Assembly (NCBI GenBank): GCA_001939145.1
Contig: LSRX01000518.1
Span: forward strand, 18,770-82,769
Length of the DNA: 64,000 bases
Reading direction: 5' to 3'
Source of the DNA: Symbiodinium microadriaticum
Taxonomy: Eukaryota > Sar > Dinophyceae > Suessiales > Symbiodiniaceae
In this document: piece after piece, positions 21,423 to 31,690 of the stretch
Layout: each line of letters begins with the position of its first letter
Position numbering within the stretch: the first letter of the stretch is position 1
The notes under the pieces: model-generated
Told to the model about the DNA's origin: nothing
What the model saw: the letters and a program-made list of their open reading frames with translations, nothing else
Database searches by the model: none
Made by a program: the position numbers and the translations under genes

Positions 21423-22140
21423 TTGTCTCAAAGAGGGCGGCAGCCCTTGGAGCCTCTTTCTTGTCGGGTGGCACCACTTGGTTTTTCAATGCTGCGGCTT
21501 CCCCGAAGTCGTACATCAACGAAGCCAGTGTGTGGTGCGGCCTTAAGAAGTGGCTTGCAGACGCCAGCGCGCAGGGGAGAGGAACGTCTTCTCTCGAAAC
21601 ACCTCAGGGAGCAACCTCCCCCTCCACCTGCAGTTGATCCCGAAGGGCTAATCGAGGAGACCTCTGAAGCTGTTTGCAACGCTCTCCACGATTCCTCGCA
21701 CATCATCATTGCAACCGACGGTTCTGCAAAGAGTGGCATTGCGGGGTTTTCTGATGTTGTCAATGACCCACTTGTTCACTTCGCAGGTGGTGACGGAGCT
21801 GAAGATCAATCTCTTTTTCGTGCCGAAGTCTGTGCCCTCAGGCTTGCTTTGAGTGCGGTGCTCCGTGCCGCCCATGCTGGATCAGTTGGGCATGTCGCTG
21901 TCATCGTTGACTGCTCTGCTGCTCTTCTTGCTCGTTTCCATTGCCCATCGTTGCCGTTGCTTGGCGACCAATTGGGTAGGTTAACTGTGAGATCAATCAC
22001 ACTTCGATAAGGCTTGATTTCATGTGGGTTCCGGCCCACGGCAGACATTCCTCCTGGACTCCTCCTGGTGGGATGCTCAGTGCGAGCAGGCTCAGGAGCC
22101 TGAACGATGCTGCCGATCTCGCAGCAAGACCCGCGTGAAA
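21423..22140 (+). pseudogene. LINE RNase H domain
   Basis: The frame has IIIATDGSAKSGIAGFSDV (first catalytic Asp at about 21717), SLFRAEVCALRLALSAV (catalytic Glu at about 21825) and VAVIVDCSAALLA (Asp at about 21909). In a shifted frame, WVPAHGR (about 22025) and LNDAADLAARPA complete the fold's last helix. This removes RNA from the hybrid during element replication. A stop and frameshift after 22010 break it. Confidence 0.65.
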
Positions 22141-23489
22141 AGACGGCTGAGCGGCTCGCTCAGACAGGCATGGAGTCAGGACGCTGAAGCAGTCAAGAAA
22201 TAGGAGATTCAAGCTCTCAAGACTTCAGCTGCGGTGGCGGGGAGGCTACACAAGCATCTATGTGCTACGGTTGCTTTGCCTTGGGAAAAGGACCGCTTCC
22301 AGTCCAGCCTGTCTGCAGGCGGCCTCCTCTTCTTCGTCTTTGTGCTCAGGTGGTCTTGTGCTTCAGGCTGGACTACTTTGTCTTCTTCGTCCTCTACGTC
22401 TTCGCGAACGTCTTGCTCGTGGTTGACTTCGTGAAGCAACGGCACCCTCAGGTCGCTGCGTGCCCCTTCGGCTCGGTGACCTCGTCTGCCGACAGCGCGC
22501 TGGTTGCTGCCTTGAGTGCTCCAAGGCAGTCGACAGTCTTGGTGCTGCTGGCGCTTGGGCCTCGGCGACTACTACGAGAACTACTGGAAGCGTGACTCGT
22601 TTGTCCCTCAGACTTGAAGTTTCTGCTCCGCCTCTTTCTGGGGCTTGGGCAAACAGCTTTCAACGGCCGCTCACTTGGCTTCGGTGGCCCCTTGCTGACG
22701 GCGGTGCTTTGCTGCTGCAGACGGTGGTTCGGGTGTGCTGAGTTCCAACCTCAGCAGCGAGTCCTCAACTCGATTGCTTTGTGCAGTTCAGTCGATTTTG
22801 AGTGGTTTTGTGTAGCTTGACTTCTTGTATAGTCTAGCTAGGTTTCAGGCTTGTCCTTTGCTGTACACTTTCGGATGAGAGTGGAACGTGACGAGCCGCG
22901 CCAAGTGCTTTTGGCTCTAGGTGGAGGTTGCTGTTGTGATTAATCTAGTTTGCAGACACCTGTTCAGCTGTGTCGGCAACTAGATGCTTTTGGCTGCTTG
23001 CTTCTCGTCGCTCTCGTGTCCAGCCTCAAGCTTCGAGTCGCTTTCTTTTGCGTGCTTCTCCGAGTTCTCTGCCAGAGCCTTGTGCAGCTGGCTCTGTCGG
23101 ACTTTCTGCGACGACAGGCACACCTCGTGCTCGACGCGTGGTGCGAGAAGTCAACAAGCAACAACAGAGTCCCTACTGAGGAAGGCGATGACCACCAAAT
23201 TCCCTTCCGCGCTAATCCTTGATGGAGCTAGCGGAAGAGCTTTCTGCCAAGAACTGCGATCTCCAGCTACAGCGGATTCGACGGGACCTGAGTCAGCTAG
23301 CGGACGACCTCACAAACGAGAATTTTGCTGCTTCGACCCGGCCTTCCGCTGAAGTGGCAGGTGCTAGGTCGACTCTTGAGCCATGCGACCAGCTACTTTG
23401 AAGAGCTGGGCAAGGCCAAGAGGAAAACGCTATGAGGTTCTCGAAGAGACCTCGAAAGCTAGGTCCTTGGTAGCCTTTCGGCTTCGCAA
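22141..23489 (+). other. No identified gene; several unsupported open frames
   Basis: Frames at 22234-22820 and 22950-23400 are open but have no recognised domain and biased composition (Leu/Ser/Cys-rich). A short Leu/Glu-rich coiled-coil-like frame occurs at about 23222-23400 (MELAEELSAKNCDLQLQ). This may be the 3' untranslated part of the LINE plus unrelated spacer. Confidence 0.3.
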
Positions 23490-23616
23490 GGAGATCAGCT
23501 AGCCGGAGGCTAGAGATATTCTCCGGGTGACCGGGACAATCGCCACAACGCTAAAAAGAAAGTGAGCGGTCCGCGAACGCTAGGGTCGAAAGCTTAAGCC
23601 TCTGCTTAGCTTGCTA
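23490..23616 (+). repeat. Hairpin-bearing direct repeat, copy 1
   Basis: About 127 bases nearly identical to 23840-23962. It opens with CTAGCCGGAGGCTAG, a perfect 6-bp inverted repeat with a 3-base loop, and ends with AAGCTTAAGC-CTCT-GCTTAGCTT, another near-perfect hairpin. No coding frame. Confidence 0.8.
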
Positions 23617-23839
23617 AACTTCCGAAAGGTGCAACATCGAAGGTGTTTCGGCTAAGTAAACACTGAAGGTGTTTGCTAGGAACACAGCGCAGTTTCCGCT
23701 AGACTCGAAGAACTCGAGCTATTAGGGGCAGCACATGGTGGATCATGCGCAATCGCTATATCCGTGGCCACTGTGCTGACAGTGCCCCACTGCTAGTGCG
23801 GGGAAAATTTGAAGTTGAAGTTCCCACCCATCCCACCCT

Positions 23840-23962
23840 GGAGATCAGCTAGCCGGACGCTAGAGATTTTCTCCGGGCGACCGGGACGCCACAACGCTAA
23901 AAAGAAAGTGAGTGGTCCGCGAACGCTAGGGTCGAGAGCTTAAGCCTCTGCTTAGCTTGCTA
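23840..23962 (+). repeat. Hairpin-bearing direct repeat, copy 2
   Basis: Same element as copy 1 with a small internal deletion and a few substitutions, one of which weakens the first hairpin. The copies start 350 bases apart in the same orientation, with about 220 bases of unrelated sequence between them. Confidence 0.8.
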
Positions 23963-24440
23963 CGAACCCTTAGGAGGTGCCTAGGGGTGGTGGCGGGTTT
24001 GGAAAGTGCTGCCTAGTGTACGTCCGTACTAGTACCTCTTGTAGGAACTGATTGCGTGGTAAAGGACGACGATCCAAGAAACCTCACAGTTTGTTTTGTT
24101 AAGGATTTTCTGTACAGGAAGTAGTAACCTTGGAGAGGATTGCGAGTGGACTTTACAGTCTGCGCACAGGCAAAGAAACAGAGGGTTTTCGTGCAGTGCT
24201 TTTCAACGGCAAAGTGTCGAAACCAGCTTTGTCTGGAACAGACATTCACTCATGTCGAAGGCGGGGTGTTAAACCTTACCTACAGTGTTTGGAGCAGTTT
24301 GTAATGTAATAGAACGAGCCTGTGACGTCTGCGACATCAAGGCTCAAGGACCCGAACGCTCCAGTGCGGTGACAGGAAAAGTGAGCCGCAGTTGAGAGTA
24401 GGAGCTCCTTAGTGAAACCCGTTCTTTAGCAGAATGCCCA
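23963..24440. other. No gene identified
   Basis: Only short frames without recognisable features were seen. The TTAGGAGGTGCCTAGGGG region near 23970 has no coding support. Confidence 0.4.
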
Positions 24441-24585
24441 TGGCTGATGCAATGTGCCACCCAAGTCCAAAGCCGAATGGGCAGATTCTTATCGTACACC
24501 AACAATGGCCAAACCCTTGTGGAATGGCGCCTGATGGGGCACGCTTGGGTGCCACTGAACTGGGCGATTGGAGGTGGCCTGATGC

Positions 24586-25026
24586 ATGACTGCTCCACCT
24601 GGGATGAGGTCTGTTGCAGCGAATGCCTGGAATGCTTCGGTGCAGGCTAAGGGTTTGAATGATCGCAATGCAGCCACCGTTCATGCGCTTGCCCAGATTG
24701 CAAATTTTCTCGAGCCTGGAGCTGAGGTTGATGAGGAAGAATGCCAAGAGCACTGTGAGGTGATCGCGCTGAACAGCCGATTAATTAAGGAGTGCCCTGC
24801 GACTGCGCCTGTTTTGCAATGAGAAGTTTATGTTGACATGTTGAATGGATTTCTTCTGTGGATGGCAGAGAATGAAGTTCTCGGATTCAATGTGAATGAA
24901 CCTGAGCCGACTGTTTGCGAGTTTGATTTGTGCAGTGCAAACATAGCCTCCGACTGCCTCGATCGTCTTTTCCCGCGTCGAGCCAAACATGTCCAGAACG
25001 AGGCCAATGCCCACTCGCAGCTTTGA
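24586..25026 (+). pseudogene. Unknown conserved-looking ORF with one nonsense codon
   Basis: From the ATG at 24586 the frame runs 78 codons to a TGA at about 24820. It continues in the same frame for about 68 more codons to 25026 with equally protein-like composition (EVYVDMLNGFLLWMAENEV, then EFDLCSANIASDCLDRLFP). Helical, acidic segments such as FLEPGAEVDEEECQEHCEV dominate. I do not recognise the family. A single stop splitting a good frame suggests a recent pseudogene or part of a degenerate mobile element. Splicing around the stop is also possible. Confidence 0.4.
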
Positions 25027-25147
25027 TTGCTAATGTTTCGAATGTTTTTTGATCGCTTCGCGAATGCTGCCGTGTAGTTCTGTAATGGTGAACGGTTAAC
25101 TGGTTAACTGTTTGAACGGTCCTCGACTAAAGCAGGATCAAGGGATT

Positions 25148-25350
25148 GTGTTAAATGACACCATCCCAACGTACCCCTTGAATGTTGAGGATGCATTTGT
25201 GATGCTACAATGCTTAATGGCATCTGGCTCAACAAGACTGGACAGACCGGCTTGGTCGCGCAAAGGAATGTCGCGTGGCTGTGTGTGCTAATGACAGAAC
25301 TTGGTTGGTTGTTGTAACCGCCTGAATTGTTTGCTGGAGTTTTGCATTCT
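25148..25350 (+). repeat. Dispersed repeat, copy B
   Basis: Matches copy A (10421-10590) block by block, with additional internal sequence around 25160-25200 and 25225-25240. Here the CT microsatellite adjoins the downstream side rather than the upstream side. Confidence 0.6.
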
Positions 25351-25351
25351 C

Positions 25352-25390
25352 TCCCTCTCCCTCTCCCTCTTTCTCTCCCTCTCCCTCTGC

Positions 25391-25466
<76 letters not shown>

Positions 25467-25535
25467 CTCGTGCTGTTGTTTTCCTTGTCCCTCGGTCTCT
25501 CGCCCTCCCTCCCTCCCTCCCTCCATCTCTCCTCC
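25352..25535. repeat. (CT)n microsatellite and CCCT tract
   Basis: Long CT dinucleotide runs interrupted by CCCT and TTCT, ending in CCCTCCCTCCCT. Frames across it are artefacts. Confidence 0.9.
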
Positions 25536-26089
25536 TCCACGCGAGCGCTTTGCACCTTGCCCATACACGCAGCCTGTATAGTCAGAGTCAAACCAAGGTT
25601 TTCACTCAAGTGGGATCAGCCGCAGTATTCTAACGCAGTTCCACCGCTGGAGCTTGTGGCAGTCTTGGCAAGGTGGCCCTGCGCACCGAGTGAAAGTGTC
25701 TCTCTGACCTGATGGAAGGCATCCGGATCGCATATTAAAATTTACAATGTCCTGTGTACATTGTGTCTTTTTAAATGATAGCCAGCATCCAGAACAGAAT
25801 GTTCTTTCAAACTCGTCAGCAAGAGACGCCCGCCCGACTATATTGATTGAAAGTTTTTAAACCTGACATCAAACATGTCGCAGGCGGATTGTTGTTCTTC
25901 AAGCAGCATGTAACTGGAGGTGAGAAGCCTTTCTGGGCTGCAATGCGTTTAGGTCCTGCGCGCAGCCTCAGCCGGGCGACGTCGTCTCAGCTAGCATGTA
26001 GCAGATCGGCCACCGGCAGCTGCGTGCCAAATGCGCAGCCTGAATGCTTCCAAGCTGCAAATGCTGACGTAAAAATAGCAGCGGACCAG
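25536..26089. other. No gene identified
   Basis: Short + frames (for example 25847-26140) have no recognisable motif. The sequence just before the tandem duplication is single-copy in this window as far as I can see. Confidence 0.35.
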
Positions 26090-27610
26090 AACTGTCTGAA
26101 CCTGCACTGTTTCACCAAAGCAGCTCAGCTAACCAGCTAGCTTGGGCTGCAGCTTGTGCACCCATGGCTTTCAATCGTCCACCAGTGCTTGTCACCATCA
26201 GCTTATCATTCCGTGAGGTTTGGCCTATGAGGTCTTAGCAACCAAAAGCTTTGCTGTGGCTTTCATATATCGCCGTGTAGAAGTCCTAGAGAGGCTACAA
26301 AGAAAAGCTGGCCTTCGGCTCAAGGGCGCATCTCTGCCGGCTGCAGCCTGGGCAGTGTTTTAAACACTCGTGAACTTCACATTGCTTCGGATCGGCCTCG
26401 TCATAAGCGAGCTGCTTGCCATGTACCAAACATCAGTGCCACTGCATCATTGCCAAAAGCTGGAGTACCGCTTGCAGTGTGAAGCGTATGTTGACGAAAA
26501 GGCATTGCATGTGGCTCTCCGCTCAAAGTGCATGGGCGCAGGCCGATCGATTTTCCAGAAATTTTGCAGAAGCTACAGAGCAGTTTCCCCTGTCTCCGCC
26601 GATTGCAGAGCTACTGGTCGGAAGTGCCTGGATGATGAATATTCGTTGGATGCTTCGACAAGGGGGATGTGCCGTTGAGACAGCTGCCGTGCAGAATTTG
26701 CGCTACAGATGACAGGGGCTCCTGTTTGGACAGACGAACTGCATAGGCTTGTGTCGGGCTGTTTTACATTGTCTAAATTGGAGCAAACTGCATTGATGTC
26801 GCCTGAGAGTCGCAAGAGTGGGCAGCGGTACCTGGAAAAAAGCCAGACAAGAACTGTCTGGACCTGCACTGTTTCACCTTCATGGCCGCAAATGGTCGGA
26901 GCTGCAAAGCAGCTCAGCTAACCAGCTAGCCTGGGCTGCAGCATGTGCACCCATAGCTTTGAAACGTCCACCAGTGCTTGTCACCATCAGCATATCACTC
27001 CGTGAGGTTTTGCCTATGACGTCTTAGCAACCAAAAGCAACCTTTGCTGTGGTTTTATATCTAACCCCGTGTAGGGTAGATCTAGGGAGCCTGCAAACAA
27101 AAGTTGCCTTTCGGCTCAAAGGCGCATTTCTGTCGGCTGCAGCCTGGCATTGTTTAATGCTGCTTGCGATGCACCAAACATCAGTGCCATTGAAGAGGCA
27201 GTACATCAATGCCAAAAGCTGGAGTACCGCTTGCAGTGTACAGCCTATGTTGACGAAAAGGCATTGCATGTGGCTCTCCGCTCAAAGTGCATGGGCGCAG
27301 GCCGATAGATTTTCCAGAAATTTTGCAGAAGCTACAGACCAGATTCCCCTGTCTCCGCCAATGCAGAGCTACCAGTCGGAAGTGCCTGAATGATGATTGT
27401 TTTGATGCTTCGCCACGGCAGATATGCTGTTGAGACTTCTGCCGTGCCGCTGACAGGGGCTCCTGTTTGGACAACGAACTGCGCAGGCTTATCTCGCCGC
27501 CCTGAGAAGTGGGGCTGTTCTACGTTGTGATTTGTCAGTCCAAATGGAGCGAACTGCATCGATGTCACGCGCAAGGCGCAAGAGTGGGCAGCAGTCCTGG
27601 AAAAAGCCAC
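26090..27610 (+). repeat. Tandem duplication of a ~0.76 kb unit
   Basis: Two consecutive diverged copies, about 26090-26849 and 26850-27610. Matching landmarks are AGAACTGTCTG-ACCTGCACTG (26091/26850), CACCAGTGCTTGTCACCATCAG (about 26180/26969), TTCGGCTCAA (about 26317/27110), CTGGAGTACCGCTTGCAGTGT (about 26460/27219) and GGGCAGC-GT-CCTGGAAAAA (about 26820/27587). Offsets vary between about 759 and 789, showing indels. Frames within each unit are short and unassigned. Confidence 0.75.
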
Positions 27611-28300
27611 TTTGTACAAAACGAAGCAATTACAAATATAGCCCCCGCCAGATTTTTGCATATGTGGAACCGCACATGTCCCTTCTGACGCACGATTCAA
27701 ACCAAAAGTACTCAAGAAGGCTCCCGCCACCCAAGAGTGTATCAACTATCCGCGAGCAAGAATTAGTGCTACAATGGGCGGTGCGGGTTTGGCCCCTGCA
27801 TTAAACCAGAATCGCTACGCAGCTTGCTCGCCAATCTAAGCCCTTGCACAGCCACTAAAAGGAGACTCAGTGGAAGGGCAAAGAACTAGTCAGTTTTCTT
27901 AGTATCAAAGTAGCTATTGTTCACTCGATGCTGGCCGCCAGACTCGAAAGCGTTTGACGAACAACTTGACGGATGCGCTTGTAGCTCATGAGCATCCAAG
28001 CATGCAGGGCAATGGAATGTTTTCAGGACAGATGCTGTGGTGCTCACAGTGCTTGCATCCAGTTCCGACATCTGTTTTAGTCTCCGATTCTCTGCAGCTG
28101 CCCCAGCCAGAAAGAAAACTCTTCAAGCGTATTTAAAACAGATTTCATCGAATTTACTGGAACCTTGGCAAGATGGCCATCCTTTTTCCCGTCTGCCAAA
28201 TCTCCACATTCTCGTTTGTACGATGTGACATCTTCTTGGAGGTTTTTCTCTGAAGACTCACCCACGGAACTGTTGGATCTCGGAGTTTTGTAACTTTGGT
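27611..28300. other. No gene identified
   Basis: Only short frames with no recognisable domain. Confidence 0.4.
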
Positions 28301-28309
28301 AAGAGTGGG

Positions 28310-28435
28310 AGGAGGGGATGATGATGACGACGTGATGATGACATGGTGATGACGACATGATGATGACGACATGACGGACGACATGATGATGACGACATGA
28401 CTGACGACATGACTGACGACATGACGATGACGACG

Positions 28436-28466
<31 letters not shown>

Positions 28467-28565
28467 AATGACCATGATGGTGATGATAGTGACGATTCAT
28501 GCTGTTGATGAAGATGCAGATGATGATGTAATCATGTGATGGTGATGATGGTGACGATAGTGATG
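28310..28565 (+). repeat. GAT/GAC triplet and GATGACGAC repeat tract
   Basis: Imperfect GATGATGAC/ACATGATGACG units followed by a purer GAT run (about 28436-28466) and degenerate GATG repeats. Minus-strand His/Met-rich frames are artefacts of this tract. Confidence 0.85.
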
Positions 28566-29900
28566 GACAGTCGCGGACCCGAAGCCTTTGAATTCAGCGT
28601 CTCAAAAAGTCAAGTGTACAAACTGTTGCAAATACCATCTAATTCGCCTCCCTGCTGCGAATCCTGCTTTAACTGATGTACTGAAGTAGTATTCCGCACC
28701 TGCACAAGACATAACCTCGAGTTGTTTCGTTGTTTCAGACCTCAAGGAAAGAAGCCCAGAATTTTGCATCGAAACATCAGAAAACCCCGCGACTATCAGG
28801 ATTCTGTGTTTTTAGCGAGGTGTTCGAAATGCCGCAGCAACCATCGAATTCGCTCCCCTTGTTGCAGATTCACCAACAAAGGCAGGGCCTCCGTGATGTT
28901 TTGAACTAGTACTCCGCATTTCGCACAAAACAACACGTCATTTTAATGATGCCAAAACCCTGCTCTGCAACATCTGCGTGTGCGTACTGCCAATCGAGAA
29001 GTCCGGCAAAATCCTCGGCATTTGTTTGCGGTGCTTTCGAGCTTTTGCAACACTTTCTTTTGTTATATTTGCCCATGGTCTCCGGGAAACGCCCATGGAC
29101 TTGCGTCCTGCGATGTTCTTGTGTTTTCCAAATTTTGCTGATCTCTTCTTGTAGTAGCAACGTCGAAGCCTCAAATTCTTCGGTTTTTTCTTGTCCCGAC
29201 AAACCCTGGTCGATGAACAAACCGAACACAAGTAAAATATGTTAGCATCCATGTAATGTCAAAACACGCTTGTTGGCAGCCGCGCCGAGGCCATTTTTCG
29301 AGTTTTGATGCGTTTCGCGCCAAAATGCAGATTCAGCAGAGACCCAGGCATATCAACAACAAGTGTTTGTGTTTTTGGTCCATTTTTTTACAATACACAG
29401 CGCGTCCGTGTGTTACAGCCCGCGCGTGACCAGGGCTTCGGAGCGTTGTAGCAGCAGCTCATCGGGGTGTTGGGGTTCCATGCGTTTGCAACAGCATTTG
29501 ACCCGGTGGGTTCCTTTGAAGTTCATCCCTTTGTTGGGAAACACGGAGACCTCAATGATATGGCACAGACGTCTGAGTAATTGAGAGAATTTCAATCGCC
29601 TGTCCTGGTGTGTTTTGTGGGACTTTGAAAAGGACGTTCAGATATGTCAACTATCTCGCATAACAGTTTTAAAGGATGCACCGAAAAGAACACGTGTTTT
29701 TTGGAAATCGAATTGATTCCATGCTGGGCTTATTCCTTGAAAATGTGGCCATCCAACTCGTATCTGTGCTTGGGGTTCCACCCAGGTGTCAGCGAAATTG
29801 AGGACAACTCCCGTGATACTGTCACGTGAGCTTTGGACATAGCCGTTTGGCTCAGATACTTTACTCTTTCCGTTCCGCTTCGCGGCATGGACAACCCGCT
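28566..29900. other. No confident gene; weak minus-strand frames
   Basis: A pair of diverged segments (about 28610-28720 and 28840-28940) share AATTCGC-TCCC and AGTA-TCCGCA-TGCACA-type blocks, so a small old repeat is present. On the minus strand a frame of about 105 residues (29229-28906) is open and Lys/Glu-rich but unrecognised. The rest has no coding support. Confidence 0.3.
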
Positions 29901-29908
29901 ATTTGAAC

Positions 29909-31072
29909 ATGCGATGGCTCTGCCGTAGAAGCGTTCTGGCTCTGGCCTCCTTGTGCCAGTTGATCCTTTCAAGTGCACTTCCGTACGATCCTGATACAGC
30001 TGTTGATACAGCTGTTGTGTTTCAGCTTGCTGATGGACAAGGGACTTACCGGCATGTGCCATTGATACATCCATGTGATCATGTGCCGAAACACACATGC
30101 AGCGGCCACCGCGGTGGACAGTCGGGTTTTCTTCCAGCAACTTCGCTGAACTGCTCCTTGTGTCCAGAAGGCTCTGATTCCAGCGCGATCATGTATGCGG
30201 TCGCAAGACTTGATGGGGTTGGTGAGCGTGTGATGCAGGCAGTGATGTACATGGCGTCTGCATCGTTTTACAACTTAAAGTTTGGTGGCTTCTTGTACAA
30301 GGAATCTTATGACATTGAGCATCATACCCATGGAATGACAGCCGCAGACACACTCCATCTCATGACAGAGTACATGGGTAGTAATTTTTCTGCCTTACGC
30401 CTGCATGTTGCGAATCCCCGTTTTGATCATTGTCGGCGAGGAGGGCTAGAACAAGGACACAATTTTAAACTCGTCGCTGGCGAAACGGCTTTGATCAACG
30501 ACGACTGCACCGGACTTCCCCTGCGAAAAGATTTGTTCTTGCTCAACCAGCCTTTTCTCCAACGACTTCGCCAGTCCACAACGCTTCTCGACCGTCCTAC
30601 GAAGTATTTTTCAGGGCAGCTTCGCATTGCCATACATCTTCGCCGCGGGGATATACTTCAAACCACGAGAAAATGGTGGCCTGGCCCTGACCGTTTCGTG
30701 CCAGATGCAATGTATGCGGGATTATTGAGCCTGCTCGGAGGCCTGTTCGGAGCGGCTGAGATTCACATATTCTCAACATCCAGCAGCAACTTTCCGAACG
30801 CCAGCTTCAATCGTTACAGGCTCCGAGGTGTGCATGTGCACCTGGATGGTGACATTCTTGATGACTGGGCACACATGGCACAGGCTGATGTATTGGTGGT
30901 TGCTCCGAGCGGTTTCTCTTGGGTTGCTGGCTTGTTGAATTCGCGATGTGTCGTAACCTTCAAATCCTTCCCTTGGGGGTACCTACCACATTGGATACAG
31001 CTGAACGATGACTTCCGACAAGCAGGCCAGCTTCGAGCCTGCCTTCGGGACAAGGGCCTAGCTCTCCCGTAG
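29909..31072 (+). CDS. Fucosyltransferase-like glycosyltransferase, intronless
   Basis: A 387-residue frame from the ATG at 29909, the first ATG in frame, giving a basic N-terminus followed by a hydrophobic stretch (VLALASLCQLILSSAL), a signal peptide or type II anchor typical of ER/Golgi glycosyltransferases. At about residue 243 is IAIHLRRGD, the motif I arginine signature that contacts GDP-fucose in alpha-1,2/1,6- and O-fucosyltransferases. Residues 318-345 contain DDWAHMAQADVLVV and SGFSWVAGLLN, resembling motif II of GT11 enzymes. Predicted role: transfer of fucose from GDP-fucose onto glycans in the secretory pathway. The acceptor is unknown. Unlike the neighbouring genes it needs no intron. 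An O-fucosyltransferase- or NodZ-like assignment is the main alternative. Confidence 0.65.
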   Translation: MRWLCRRSVLALASLCQLILSSALPYDPDTAVDTAVVFQLADGQGTYRHVPLIHPCDHVPKHTCSGHRGGQSGFLPATSLNCSLCPEGSDSSAIMYAVARLDGVGERVMQAVMYMASASFYNLKFGGFLYKESYDIEHHTHGMTAADTLHLMTEYMGSNFSALRLHVANPRFDHCRRGGLEQGHNFKLVAGETALINDDCTGLPLRKDLFLLNQPFLQRLRQSTTLLDRPTKYFSGQLRIAIHLRRGDILQTTRKWWPGPDRFVPDAMYAGLLSLLGGLFGAAEIHIFSTSSSNFPNASFNRYRLRGVHVHLDGDILDDWAHMAQADVLVVAPSGFSWVAGLLNSRCVVTFKSFPWGYLPHWIQLNDDFRQAGQLRACLRDKGLALP

Positions 31073-31690
31073 CGCTGTACCCGAAGGAATCGATACTGGC
31101 GAGAGCAAAAGGGGCAGTTCATGATTGATGGCTTTGACTCAGAGTTGTGGTCTCGCACCTGCTTCTGCAGCGTCGGCAGCTCAGGCTCCTTCCAGGACAA
31201 ACGAGATCCGTCGCAAGTAGCTCATGCCGCATAGCATGGCTCGACAACGTGCCTTCTCAGCTGAAAGTCGACTTAACAAGCGGTGTAGACTTCCCTCCAC
31301 TTCCATGTCGCTGCTTGCATCCGAAACTCACGCAAAGGCCGATCATTGCTGGCGGTCCCTGCTGGCGTGTGGAAATAGGAAGCGTCTCTTGGGCGAGGTT
31401 GCGGCCGTTCAGAGCTCCTTGTCGGCTGTCCTGGCCCCAGTCACTGATACTCTATTACATGTTATTACATATTATAGATATATTATTGTATATCAGATCA
31501 TATTGTATTAGAGAATATTATATTATATATGATACTCCCACTGGAAAGCTGTGGAGACGAGAAAAGCCCAGGTTGAAAGCCATTTGGCTCCGCTTCTCGC
31601 CAAGAATCCGAAGGAGGCAACCTTCGTTTCCACAGCCGATGCCATCCATATCATCTTTGTATTCACCATGTCGTGCAAGAGAGCTTCACG
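31073..31690. other. Spacer with AT-rich TATTA tract (31440-31535)
   Basis: Short frames only. An AT-rich stretch of TATTACAT/TATATTAT units lies at about 31440-31535. No recognised gene. Confidence 0.5.

Larger units (their letters stand above)
16676..22140 (+). mobile_element. Non-LTR (LINE-type) retrotransposon, degenerate
   Basis: On the + strand the order is a small zinc-binding frame, ORF1-like frames, an apurinic-like endonuclease, a linker, reverse transcriptase and RNase H, which is LINE architecture with a C-terminal RNase H. Endonuclease frames shift twice and the RNase H end has stops, so this copy is dead although RT motifs remain intact. Boundaries are estimates; no poly(A) tail or target-site duplication was identified. 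The upstream frames before 18.5 kb are assigned by position only. Confidence 0.7.

Noticed and set aside
26310..27120. TTCGGCTCAA motifs in both tandem copies as relict spliced leaders
   Set aside because: Similarity is short and imperfect and the motif is simply duplicated with the surrounding 0.76 kb unit.
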